Part shown: one piece after another, positions 49,211 to 60,987 of the stretch
How positions within the stretch are numbered: the first letter of the stretch is position 1
Layout of the letters: every line of letters starts with the position of its first letter
From: Nymphaea colorata
Lineage: Eukaryota > Streptophyta > Magnoliopsida > Nymphaeales > Nymphaeaceae
Length of the DNA stretch: 64,000 bases
Assembly (NCBI RefSeq): GCF_008831285.2
Contig: NC_045150.1
Coordinates: forward strand, 12,629,868 to 12,693,867
Reading direction: 5' to 3'
Position numbers and translations under genes: made by a program
Notes under the pieces: model-generated
The model's database searches: none
Seen by the model: the letters and a program-made list of their open reading frames with translations, nothing else
What the model was told of the DNA's origin: nothing

Positions 49211-49844
49211 ATTCATCCTCATTGAAAAATGCACCACCTTGAAAGTCACACCTGACTCCTGAAAACGCCGTGTCTGCTGGTTCATAAGCAGCAACAGTGA
49301 AACATTAAAAAATTCATAGCGCCTCAAGGCCTGCTCCAAAAATTCTGAAAATTTGCTGGAAGAATCCTCGAATGCATACAATTCCAAAAAGCCCCGTCGT
49401 CGGAACTAACAACGCCGGTAGGCTTCACTGCCGGAATCAGGCGCTGCAACACCCTATCTGTTTTATAGAAACAGGGGACACTTAAAAAAAATTACAGATT
49501 CTTCATGGAATCTGCAAAAATTTAGATTTTTTTTTCAGATGATCTCTGGTCCCTAGCAAATAGCAATCCAGTCGTTCCTTGCTCGACTGCTAAGACCCTT
49601 CCAGTAAACAACGCCAAGATACAAAGTACCGACTGTTATACTCTGCTTCTACCACTAGACAGGGAAATCAACTTCAAGTGAAGATAACATGCAGATGAAA
49701 GGGTAAACTAAGATTAATGCACCAAATCACTGAAAAAACCCAAATTCCATGAAAAAATTTAAGAACCGGTCACTGTGGCGGCGGAATGCCCTCTAGCACC
49801 GCTGATTTCCGCCAAATCCGGCCGTCATTAAATAATGACGACTG
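49211..49844. other. Unassigned stretch, possibly copia 5' leader or LTR remains
   Basis: No gene and no clear primer site seen. GC content is higher than in the surroundings. Confidence 0.35.
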
Positions 49845-50040
49845 GAATCTCTCACACATCACTTCTTCTCGTCAGAATCTGAGACCTCCTACCGACATTG
49901 CTTCTTATCGTCAGAATCCGACCTCCGGCTGCCACACATGGCTTCTTCTTCTCAGACTTGGACCTGGGGGTTGCCCTACCTACTTGATGTGCCGCTCAAC
50001 TGCTATGAGTGGACCAGGTCGGAATCTGACCTCCTGCCCA
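49845..50040. repeat. Degenerate ~40-bp tandem repeat
   Basis: CTTCTTCTCGTCAGAATCTGA/GACCTCC-like words recur near 49861, 49903, 49943 and 50012 with changing spacers. The SRF-like coding sequence begins right after it. Confidence 0.65.
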
Positions 50041-50041
50041 G

Positions 50042-51830
50042 GCAACTGAGCAACAACCAGATTGGAGAGAGCATTCCAGACAACCTTCCTCCTAATTTGC
50101 AGCGGTTGTATGTTTTAATTGCACGGTTTTTTTTTTCTTGGCAGTTGCTGAAACTTTTGTTATTGATTGCAATTGGATTTTCTTAATTGACTACTTAGGT
50201 TCACTTTGCCATGCAGTTTTCTTTCTGCAAATCAATTTACTGGAAGCATCCCAACCACCTTAGGAGAACTAACTGTTCTGACAGACATGTCTGTTTCCAT
50301 ATGGTTTTTCTTTAAACTTAATACCTCCATTGTCCAATTTTCTTTTTTGAAACTATTTCTTGTCCTGTTTACTAAGGTCACTCAACATGAATCACCAAAC
50401 AGGGCCAATTCCGGATGTTTTCCAAAACCGTGGTGGTCTTATAAACTTGTGAGTAATCTCTTTTGCTTGGCATAACACACTCAAATACACCAGGCACCTA
50501 CATTATACACCATCCAACAGGCATCATTTTGGAGATGTCAGACTACCCAATATAATTGCCTGATTGGGTGCCATGTGCCCCTCAAGCTGTTCTACGAAAG
50601 TTTTTGGTCCATGCTGTTTCTAACCTCAACTCATTTTAGTTGGTTGCTTTGTTGCTGTAATATGAGACAAAAGGGAGTGTCATGGGGAAGCCCACCCTGT
50701 TCTAATGTTTTGTGTAGAGAATCCTGCGTAGGAGATGTTTAGCCATATTAGAACACCAATGATGTTTAACATAATTCCTAATTTCCTACCACTGCCTCCT
50801 ATAAATATTTATGAGGAGAACATGTTTATGCTCTATGCAGGGATCTTTCATCAAACAATTGAGTGATCACCTACCAGCCACTTTTGCCAATTTGTCATCT
50901 TTGGCTACATTGTGAGGAGTATTTCTTCTTTTGGATGTTTCATACACCCACATTGCAGAAACTTATTCATTAGATGATATATCATCTCACAGGAAGTTGA
51001 AAAATAACCAGATATCTGGAACTCTTAATGTCTTAGAAGATCTGAAACTGCAAAATTTGTATGCTCTCTTTACTATCTTATTTGACTAACTTCTGCCTTC
51101 TCTATTATGGATTCATAGTTTCTCCTACCAAGGAATCATTTTATGTTTATTCACATTATTTTGAGAAACTGCTCATGAGTAGAACCTTTTTTTTCAAGAT
51201 AGGAACATAGAGAACAATCAATTCTCTGGACCAGTGCCTCTGCAGATGCTCAGCAGTATTCCAAACTTCAGGTTTTGTGCTTTTGTCTAGATTGCTGAAA
51301 GATGTTAGAATCTTGGAAGTGTTTATAGCTTTATACCCTGATTGCTTCGACACTTTTGTGAAAAGAATGTCCTGTACCAACTACCATTGTCTGTATTATT
51401 TATCTGATTTACTAATTTTGTCATGCAGTAAAGATGGAAATCCATTTAATGTAACTCCTGGGGCATCACCAACAGAACCGCCATCCCCATTCTTCTCTGA
51501 GTCTCCGGCCATTCCAGTTACTCCCCAGAACAATTCATAAGGATCATCTCAGAGTATAAAATCCCACAGTTTGAGTGTTAACAGATTCTTCACCACCGGC
51601 AGGACAGTTGGGCTGGTTTTTGCAATACTTTTGGCAATTGGTGTAGTAATTTTAGCTATTTGTATATGTGTATCGTGGTTCAGAGACAGACATGATGTCA
51701 TAAGTAGATATGAGGGAAAAGATAAGGTACCTACCTATAGAGAACCTGAAAAAAAACATCCAAAAAGTGAGGCTTTGATGCAAAAAGACTGTGACATTGT
51801 GAAAGGTAGTTATTGGCTTCATGAATTGAT
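50042..51830 (+). pseudogene. STRUBBELIG-receptor-family (SRF) LRR receptor kinase, LRR and membrane part
   Basis: SRF proteins are plant LRR receptor-like kinases in tissue-patterning signalling. LRR exons: about 50042-50107, 50217-50288, 50377-50448, 50841-50911, 50993-51058, 51203-51271, then 51429 onward. Most are 66-72 nt in one repeated phase, as in SRF genes. Words: LSNNQIGESIPDNLPPNLQR, LSANQFTGSIP, KLKNNQISGTL, NIENNQFSGPVP, DGNPFN, then a membrane span (VGLVFAILLAIGVVILAICI). The gene is broken. The fourth exon is one base short, so its frame runs into TGA, and an in-frame TAA sits at 51538-51540 ahead of the membrane span. Sequence ends about 51830, where a reversed copia begins. 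The signal peptide and first LRR are missing at the left. The 3' remainder lies at 60585-60987. Confidence 0.88.
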
Positions 51831-54654
51831 TTCCCCTGATTGAACCCCTTTACAACCAACCTAGCTTTGTATCTTGGGTTTAGAGAGTTTTCATCATGCT
51901 TCACTCTAAAAACCCATTTGTTTCTCAATGCCCTCTTGCCTTGGGGCAACTCCACAAGCTCGAAGGTGTGGTTGTCGTAAAGTGACTGCATCTCATCTTT
52001 CATGGCTTCCATCCACTTTTCCTTGTGCACATCATGCATAGCTTCTTCATAGCATTCAGGCTCACCACTGTCAGTCAACAAAATATAGTCATGTGCGGGA
52101 TATCTAGTTGAGGGACGCCGCTCCCTCGTGGATCTCTGCTGTCGATCTACATCTGAGGAAGAACCCTCCAAATTATGATTGTCACCTTCGTCATCTGAAT
52201 TAGGAATATATGACATGTCTACTAGTCATTCTCTATCATGTATCTGCCCAATAGCCTCATCTGGCACTACTTTTGGAGCATTTCTGTAAGAAAATAGGCT
52301 CCACATCAATTGGCTGATAGCTGCTATGAGAGGAATCATTTACTGTTTTTTGAATATCCTCAATATTCTGATCTTCAGCAAATACCACATCCCTGCTTCT
52401 AACAAGCTTCTTCTCAACTGGATCATACAACCTGTAACCAAATTCATCATGGCCATAACCCAAAAACACGCACTACCTGCTTTTTTATTCCAACTTCGAT
52501 CTCTCATCCTTTGGTATATGCACAAATGCCCTGCATCCAAATACACGTAAGTGCTCATAAGATACATCCTTCCCATACCAAACTCTGTTAGAAACATCAC
52601 CATCCAAAGGAACATGTGGAGACAAGTTAATCACATAAGCAGCAGTATGTAAAGCTTCACACAAAAAAAAAAAAATCAGATAACTTAGCTTCAGATAGGA
52701 GACATCTAACTCTCTTCAGACATCTAACTCTCTTCATGAGAGTCCTGTTCATTCTTTCTGCCACGCCATTCAACCGAGGAGTCTTAGGTGGAGTCTTCTG
52801 GTGCCTGATGCCATGAGATCTGCAATACTCATCAAATGGACCAATATACTCTCCCCCCATTATTGCTGCGAACACACTTCAGCTTCTTTCCTGACTGTCT
52901 TTCAACCAGTGCATGAAAATCCTTAAAAACACCAAGGATTTGGTCTTTCCTCTTTAAAGAATAGACCCAAAGTCCCAAACTTTCCTGAAAAAATCATCAA
53001 TAAACGTAACAAAATAAAGTGCACCACCATGTGAACTTACTTTCATTGGACCGCGTACATCTGTATGAACCAACTCAAGTGCTCTGACTTTCTGGAAGGT
53101 GGATGACTCTTGAAAGAGACCCGCGTCTGCTTCCCTGCAAAACAATGACTGCATTTGTCAAGTTTATCCTTCTTTACATATGGCAGAAGATTCTTCTTGA
53201 TCAAGAATTGCAGTCCCTTGTCACTCATATGTCCCAGCTTTCTGTGCCACAACTCAATAGATTTCTCATCATGTGTCACATGTATCATGTCCCTGGAAAT
53301 CGATGCTTGCATAGTATAAAGATTATTGCTGCATCTTTTGCCTCGAGCAATAATCAAGGAACCTCTGGTAAGCTTCTACTGGCCATCACCAAAAGTGTTG
53401 TGATACCCTTTTTCATTGAGCCTTCCTGTAGAGATAAGGTTCAGATGCATGTCAGGTGCATGCCTCATGTCTGTCAGCTTCAATAGAGCTCCATTCGCAT
53501 TCTTTAGAATGACGTCGCCTCTGCCTACAACATGAGACAAAGAACCATTACCCATTCTCAAAGTACCAAAATCACCAGAAATATATGAAGATAAAAAATC
53601 CTTATGGGGAGTAACATGAAGAGCTAAACCACTATCAACAAGCCAACAAGTACTCTTCCCCCTGTTCTCTGCGAAAAGAACATCTGTTTGAGAAGAGCAA
53701 GCCTGAGATTTTCTTCTCATCTCCTCATTGAGAATACTTGACTTAACAGTCTCTAAAGAAACAACCCCATTAGCTGCAGAATTAGTAAGCGAGACTCTAA
53801 ATGTCTCCCACGAATCAGGCAAAGTAGCAAGCAATAATAATCCCAAAATCTCATCTTCAAACTTAACACCCATACTAGATAACTGACTGATGATCCCCTG
53901 AAAATCATTTAAAAAATTTGACACTGAACTGCCCTCCTTGAATCTCAAATTCATCAATCTTTTCAGAAGAAATAATTTACTATTTCCTGTCTTGGAGACA
54001 TAAATATTTTCTAAGTTTGTCCACAAACTACATGCATGCTTTTCATCTTGGATATGATTATAAACATTTTCATCCACAAATTGTCGAATGAAACCATAAA
54101 CTTGTTCGTGTTCAAATTCTCATTCCTCATCAGACTTAGAATCAGACTTTTCTTTGGAAAAAATAAGAAGGTGCATAGCCTTCACATATAAGAGATCTTT
54201 CATCTTATTTTTCCATAGACTATAATTAGTCCCATTTAGGCTAATCATATAACTAGTACCAAAATCAATTTTGTTATCCACCATGTTGGCTCTGACACCA
54301 CTTTGTTGGGATAAAATGGGGATACGACACAAATCTACTAAAATGATTCAACAACGAAGTATAGCCCAAACCGATCATGCAATAAGCAACAAATCAACGA
54401 CCAAGCAATCACAAAATGCACGAGAAGATTTTTACGTGGAAAACCCCTTAAAACAATGAGGGTAAAAACCACGGGGTACTACGACCCAAACTCAATCAAC
54501 TATAATCAATGATATAAGTTGTCCCACAATGGGCTACACAAAGCCAACCCTCAAATAATAATATCTCATCAAAGCTATATGAGAAAAACAAGAGAAATAT
54601 CACCGATGAAATGCAGAAATCGTGGATTGAGAGGAGATGCGTCTGGCTTCCTCC

Positions 54655-54949
54655 TGTTAGCGTATGGGGATCGGGTCTATTCAGACCCGATCCATTCTCT
54701 TCATATCCACACGCCTAAGGTCACTAAGCAGTGGCTTCCTTGTAATATTTTATATTTTTATGTACAAATCTGTTGTAACCTAATTAGGGTTACGTTTTAA
54801 TGAAAAGTTAAGGAACGCAGGGGCTGCGCTTGGCCGACTGTTCTTCCTTTCCTCCATCGTTCTCTCTTTCACTCTTTTACTCTTTCTTCTCTATTCTCAA
54901 TCTATCAGATTTTCAGACGGAGAGACATGTTTATGTGAAGATTCTTACA
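54655..54949 (+). repeat. 5' LTR of nested copia
   Basis: 295 bp, TGTTAGCG...TTCTTACA; 97% identical to the right LTR. Confidence 0.95.
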
Positions 54950-57900
54950 TGGTATTAGAGCCAGGTTACATCGTCCTCCGGTGAGTGATTTCAGTTTGAC
55001 GTGATTAGTACTAATCTGCCCTAAATACCATTTTTCTGGCGTGGATATCCCTCTTTTCAGTTTTGTGCCCTAATCCTGCGTGATTTACCCTAATCGATTT
55101 CCCTAAATCAATTTGCCCTAATTTCTGTTGCTGCCCTAATTTTTTGCCTGACGTCGTCTGCCCTAATCATATCTTTACCATTATGGATCAGCCGACTCCT
55201 TCTCTTCTATCCTCTAGCTTTCTCTCCCAACTTATTTCTCAAAAACTGAATCATAGTAACTATTTGACTTGGAAACGTCAAATTGTTCCATTTATTAAAA
55301 GCCATAGACTCTATGGGCATGTCGATGGGACTACTCCAGCACCTTCAAAGTATATTATCCGTGAAGTGAAGAAGACTGTGGTGGGAGATGAAGCTGCTGG
55401 GGCTTCGGCTGGGAGTGAAGTTCGAATTGAGTATGAGACTCTTACTGAAAACAATCCTGAATATGAACTTTGGTTGGCTCACGATCAGTCCCTTGTTGCG
55501 CATATTACTTCTACCTTGTCAGAGGAGGTATTAGGAAGCATTGATGATGATTTGACAGCCATGGAGTTGTGGACTACCCTTGCCACAACATATTCTCAAG
55601 TATCTGAAGCACGATTTCTACAATTAAGGAGGCAATTTCAGGATATAAAGCATGAGACGCGTACAGTTTTGGAATACTTGAATGAAATAAAAAATGTAAG
55701 TGATCAGCTTGCAGCCATTGGACATCCCGTCAGCGATAAGGACAAGGTGCAACAAGCCTTGAGCGGCTTGGGAACAGAGTTTGACATTTTTTGCACAGCC
55801 TTGGAAGTCCTACCCGTCCTTCCATCTTTTAAAGATCTGAAAGCTAAGCTATTTCAACACGAAGCTAGTTGTGTTCAGCGGCAGAATTTAATCCCTTGCA
55901 ACAACTACAATGTATTGATCACAGGGACACACGCACTGCAAGGGAATCGCACACGTCCTTGGACTTCTCAGATAGGAATGGGAAGAGGGATTCTTTCGAC
56001 ACCACCAGGCATGAATGCTACGTCTGCCACATCTAGAAGGGTTCCAAGTTGCTTCTATTGCAACAAGAAAGGGCATGTAAAATCAGAAAGTTGACACAAT
56101 CCTCAGAACAAACATAATCAAGTCAGGCGTGAAAACAAGGCAGCCGCAGGGTCAGTTTCATCATCATCTGGCTCAAATCCGACATCAAATGTTTCAGCAG
56201 ACGTGCAGCAACTTCTCATGACAGTCTTATCTAAGCTCCACTTGAAGCAAAATGAGCAAGGAGAGTGGTATGTGGACTCTGGAGAAGCAGCCCATGTTAC
56301 TGGTGACACAAGTAATCTCTCTAGTGTTTTCCCTTTATTTAGATCAAGGTTCAGTTGTCACGGGAGATGGTTCCCATCACAGAATATCACACATTGGAAA
56401 TGCCCAAATATCTATGGGCTCTTCTTCCATTCCATTAAAGAATGTCCTTGTCGTTCCAAGTGTCAAGAAGAATATTATCTCAGTGTCCAAACTTATAGAT
56501 GATACTCACTCTTCTGTTGAATTCACACCGTCTTCTGTTTATGTCAAGGATGCTCGAACCAAGAAGACATTCGCTGAGGGCACTCACAAAGGTAATATGT
56601 ATGTCCTTGAAGAAGCTCCAAAGTTGTCAACACCTCACATCTCATCTCAGATTCATGTCTTTCAAGTCATAGTGAAGTCAATGTCGCAGAGTATAATAAG
56701 CCATCCATTTGGCATGGTCGATTAGCTCATTGTAGTCAATCTTTTGTTCAAAGTCTTGTTGCAGACGGGCTCTTAGATAAGTCCAGTCTGAGTTCAGTTA
56801 ATGAGTCCAGCATGTGCTCGAGTTGTCATATCTGTAAGAGCAATGTCCTTCCCTTTCAGTTAATCAATAAAAGAGCTTCAAAGGTTTTTCATACTATATA
56901 TTCCGATGTTTGGGGGCCTGCTCCAATTCCTTCTTCTTCTGGGAGTAGATACTATGTCATTTTTATTGATTCATATTCCCGCTATACTTGGACCCATTTT
57001 ATGAAACACAAATCTGAAGTTTTCCGCTTGTTTACTCGATTTCATGCCTTGGTTCGAAATAAATATTCTAGTAATATTGTGCATTTTCAATGTGATGGTA
57101 ATGGTGAATTTATTTCTAATGAATTTACTGAGTACCTGCTAGATAATGGGATCACTAGACAAATCTCATGTCCACATACACCACAGCAAAATAGAATTGC
57201 TGAAAGGAAACATAGGCATATTGTTGAAAGCACGCTCAGTATGATGCATGACGCAGACTTACCCATGACATTATGGACCGAGGCTTTTCACACGGCTGTC
57301 CATGTTATAAACCGACTGCCATTGGCCTTGCTTGATGGAAAATCACCATTTTTTCTATTACATCAAGATCAGCCAAGTTATGAGGCATTGCATGTTTTTG
57401 GATGTGTGTGCTATGTGCATGTTAATGTTTCCTTACGAAACAAATTTCAAGATCGTGCTATTTTGTGCAGATTTATTGGGTATGCAGATAACTACAAGGG
57501 TTATAAGTGTTACAACCCTAAAACTGGGTGTGTACATATTTCACGGCATGTTGTTTTTGATGAAAGCAGGTTACAGGATCCCAAGACTCCTCTTGTGATA
57601 CTCAAGGACAAAAATGAGGTTTATGATACTTGGCTACATGCTGAAATCTTAAGACAAGGAGCAGAAATGTTAACTGAGCACAAGGTGCAAGATGTTAATG
57701 AGCCCGAGACAGTTGTAAGTAGTTCCTTGAACAGCACTACTTCCTTGGACAACATGCTTTCATCTTCTCAGCCCAGTGGTCCACCTATGCATAATCGGTT
57801 CTCAGGCCTGGTGTATTCTAGGCGATCAGTTCCTACTTCTTTGGATTTTCAGCTATTCATGACAGAAGTCAGCAAAAAGGTGGAACCAAAATCTTATCTT

Positions 57901-59438
57901 CATGCGAGTAAGGAAAAATGTTGGGTTGAAGCTATGAATGAGGAAATGGCAGCCTTGCATGAATGTCAGACTTGGCACATTATCCCTCGTCCAGCTGATA
58001 AGAATGTTGTGGGATCCAAATGAGTTTATAAACTGAAATATAAGCCAGATGGTAGCATTGATCGGCATAAAGCACGACTTGTCGCGCGCGGTTTCACTCA
58101 GCAATATGGGGAAGTTTATGATGAAACATTTACTCCAGTCATCAAGATGGGAACAATCCATGTGATTATTTCTCTTGTAGTCTCATTTGGATGGCCTCTT
58201 TATCAGTTAGATGTCAAAAATGTATTTCTTTATGGAATTCTTAAGGAAGAGGTATACATGGAGCAAGCTCTCGGCTATACTACTCATGATCCTCAAAAAT
58301 GGGTTTGCAAATTAGACAAGTCCTTATATGGGTTGAAGCAAGCTTCTAGATCATGGTTTGATCGTTTTTCTCATCATATACAACAAGTTGGTTTTCTCCG
58401 AAGCTCTCTCCATAATTCTTTGTTTATCTATCATACTGGAGAAGCTACCACCTGGTTACTTATCTATGTTGATGATATTGTTATAACTGGGAATTCTCCT
58501 TCACATATATCTTATGTTAAAGGTATGTTGAAGCAAAAATTCAAGATGAAGGATCTGGGCAAACTACGATATTTTTTGGGTGTTGAACTTGACAGGACAA
58601 ATGAAAGTTTAACTCTTACCCAGCACAAGTATACTCTTGATATTTTGGACAGGGCAGGTATGATTAACTGCAAACCCATCACTACCCCCAGTGTTCTGAA
58701 TACTAAATTGACTGTATCTGATGGAACTGCTGCATATTTCAATCCTACATTCTATCGCAGCATTGTTGGTATGTTACAATATCTTACTTTTACTCGCCCA
58801 GACATAGTATATGCTGTAAATCAAATTTCTCAGTTTATGCATGCACCCACTGAAGGTCATATGGATGCCGCTACACGGATCCTATGGTATCTCAAAGCTA
58901 CTCTTGGCGATGGACTAGTCTACACGAAATGTCCAAATGTTTCTCTTGGACACAACATATATACATATACTGATGCAGACTGGGCAGGCGATCCCAATGA
59001 CCGACGATCAGTTTCAGGTTTCTGTCTCTTCCTTGATTCTAATCTCATTTGTTGGAGCAATAAAAAGCAGCGTGCTGTTGCACGATCTGGCACTGAGGCA
59101 GAGTATAGAGCAATGGCTGCAGGGACGGTTGAAGCATCATGGTTACGTCATTTACTTGGAGAGCTCAATCTCCCTATTGCTCGATCATCATTACTATGTG
59201 ACAATCATAGTGCAATAAAAATTGCTTTCAATCCCATTTTGCATAATCGTACCAACCATATAGAGGTTGATCAACACTTCATTCGTCAAAAAGTTGAAGA
59301 AGCCGAGATTTTGCCTACTTATATATCCACACATGCACATATAGCTGATCTTTTTACCAAAGGTCTCACATGGCAGCATTTTTGGGATTTGAAGAACAAG
59401 TTGTGCATGATCAAATCTAATGCACAACTTGAGGGGGG

Positions 59439-59733
59439 TGTTAGCGTATGGGGATCGGGTCTATTCAGACCCGATCCATTCTCTTTATATCCACACGCCT
59501 AAGGTCACTAAGCGGTGGCTTCCTTGTAATATTTTATATTTTTATGTACAAATCTGTTGTAACCTAATTAGGGTTACGTTTTAATGAAAGATTAAGGAAC
59601 GCAGGGGCTGCGCTTGGCCGACTGTTCTTCATTTCCTCCATCGTTCTTTCTTTCACTCTTTTACTCTTTCTTCTCTGTTCTCAATCTATCAGATTTTTAG
59701 ATGGAGAGACATGTTTATGTGAAGATTCTTACA
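59439..59733 (+). repeat. 3' LTR of nested copia
   Basis: 295 bp, preceded by a purine tract and followed by target copy cctcc. Confidence 0.95.
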
Positions 59734-59998
59734 CCTCCTTGGAATCGAATCTTGCTCGAGCCAAGAGCTCGCAACCTTCTCTTCCTTGCCTCCTCTTCTC
59801 CTTCTCTCCTTTCTTCTTCTCATTCTCTTCTCTCCTCTTGCTGTGCAGCCACAAGAAAGCACACCCTTTCTTTTTCCCCAAAAAGAAACCCTAGGAGAGA
59901 CGAGAGAAAAGAAAAGTGAAGGGGCACCATCGGGTGCCCACCTTTTTCCTCCGCTCGTCACTTAATCGGGTCCACTTGAGGCTGGACCCTGCCCAACA

Positions 59999-60584
59999 AT
60001 TACATCCTCTTATTTGCATGGACTAGCTGTAGCTGCCAATTAATAAATTTAATCACATAGATCTGTGTTGCATGGCGTTATATGATGCTAATAGGTTTAT
60101 TCGTCTTAAAAACACTTCCAAATTTTCAAGATAGACACAAGTCAGCCAGCTCAGTTCATGAGCATGAGGATGTTGCAGACTAACCTAAGAACAATCCATT
60201 ATTCAGCTTTAACACGATGACAACAGTAGAGATGTGGTAAGCATACGAAACATTATTTTTTGCTTTTATAAGATTTATATAGTCCAAGGGCTTATCTCTT
60301 TTGATCATGGTTCTGTATCACAGCAGGACAGCTTCGACAGCCTAGGTTTTCAGCTCGTAGTACGATCTATTAGTAAGGTTGGCTTTTCCTCGACTATGAG
60401 GTGGTTAAAGTCTTCCAATGAGCATAGCAATACACTGCTAGAAAGGAAAAAATCCAACGTCATTCTTACAGCATTCCGTTTTATATGCTACTAAGGGGAA
60501 AAAAAGAAAAAAAAAAACCTTCCCCCTAACAGCATTCAATTTTTGTGGCACTTTCACTGATCTTAGTTTTACACATATAACTAG
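59999..60584. other. Right flank of the copia nest within the SRF locus
   Basis: Probably SRF intron sequence. A short + strand stretch near 60286-60345 reads GLISFDHGSVSQQDS, faintly like the SRF kinase segment ending GSVSQLS, but the similarity is too short to call an exon. Confidence 0.4.
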
Positions 60585-60987
60585 GAGACGTCCACGAGCA
60601 GAGCAATCTCTAGTAAGGTGGGCAATTCCTCAGCTTCATGACATTGACGCATTATCAGGAATGGTTGATCCTGCTGTTGAAGGTGTTTACTCTGTCAAGT
60701 CATTGTCACGATTTGCAGACATTATTTCATTGTGCCTGCAGGTGAGTAATGTTATACCTTTGGATGCTTCAGATTTTCCATTAATAATGTAGATCTCCAT
60801 GAAGCTGTTAGTCGGGTGTGCCGTCAGTCACCAGTTGAATTTGATTTTGCAGCCGGAGCCAGAGTTTAGGCCACCATTGTCTGAGATTGTTCAAGCTCTC
60901 GTGCGCATGACTAAGAGGGAGTCTGCATCTACAAGGCAATCATGTGATGATTCCTCAACTAGTCTTCCTGACCCAGCACAGTTATAA
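60585..60987 (+). pseudogene. SRF receptor kinase, C-terminal kinase exons
   Basis: Two exons in correct phase: 60585-60741 and 60853-60987 (stop TAA). They encode the end of the SRF kinase domain: [38 protein letters not shown] and ISLCLQ|PEPEFRPPLSEIVQAL, then a short Ser-rich tail. A good donor (CTGCAG|gtgagt) and acceptor (ttttgcag) remain. These are the 3' end of the gene whose LRR part is at 50042-51830. The kinase N-lobe and catalytic loop (about 200 codons) are absent between them, so no working kinase can be made. Confidence 0.9.

Larger units (their letters stand above)
54655..59733 (+). mobile_element. Ty1/copia retrotransposon nested in the older copia LTR
   Basis: A fossil 5079 bp long with two 295-bp LTRs and a perfect 5-bp target duplication (cctcc at 54650-54654 and 59734-59738). 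Primer site TGGTATTAGAGCC follows the left LTR; purine tract GAGGGGGG precedes the right. Order: gag (about 55.1-56.1 kb, with zinc knuckle CFYCNKKGHV), protease, integrase (about 56.8-57.5 kb, ending in the copia GYADNYKGY area), reverse transcriptase with YVDD (about 58.1-58.8 kb), RNase H (SGTEAEYRAMA, DNHSAIKIA). It resembles the Retrofit/Ale-type elements. It looks interrupted about three or four times. The LTRs differ at 9 of 295 sites, roughly 1.2 million years at 1.3e-8 per site per year. Confidence 0.95.
51830..59998 (-). mobile_element. Older Ty1/copia fossil in the SRF gene, split by a second copia
   Basis: On the - strand a primer site TGGTGTCAGAGCC follows an LTR whose end (CCCAACA) is at 54304. 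Gag (about 53.4-54.3 kb), GAG-pre-integrase, integrase (about 52.6-53.1 kb), and the start of reverse transcriptase (ALRNKWVFRVK, about 51.8-52.2 kb) come next; then the element stops. The 3' half and 3' LTR are missing. The 5' LTR runs 54304-54654 and continues at 59739-59998 (begins TGTTGGGCAGGG in - sense), about 610 bp in all, interrupted by the element at 54655-59733. Several breaks; old. Its insertion and deletion destroyed the SRF kinase region. Confidence 0.85.

Noticed and set aside
54519-54800. Short + strand frame at a copia LTR
   Set aside because: Lies across the junction of two LTRs; no host gene content.
60234-60494. SRF kinase exon candidate (GLISFDHGSVSQQDS)
   Set aside because: Weak similarity over about a dozen residues and no matching splice phase; not called.
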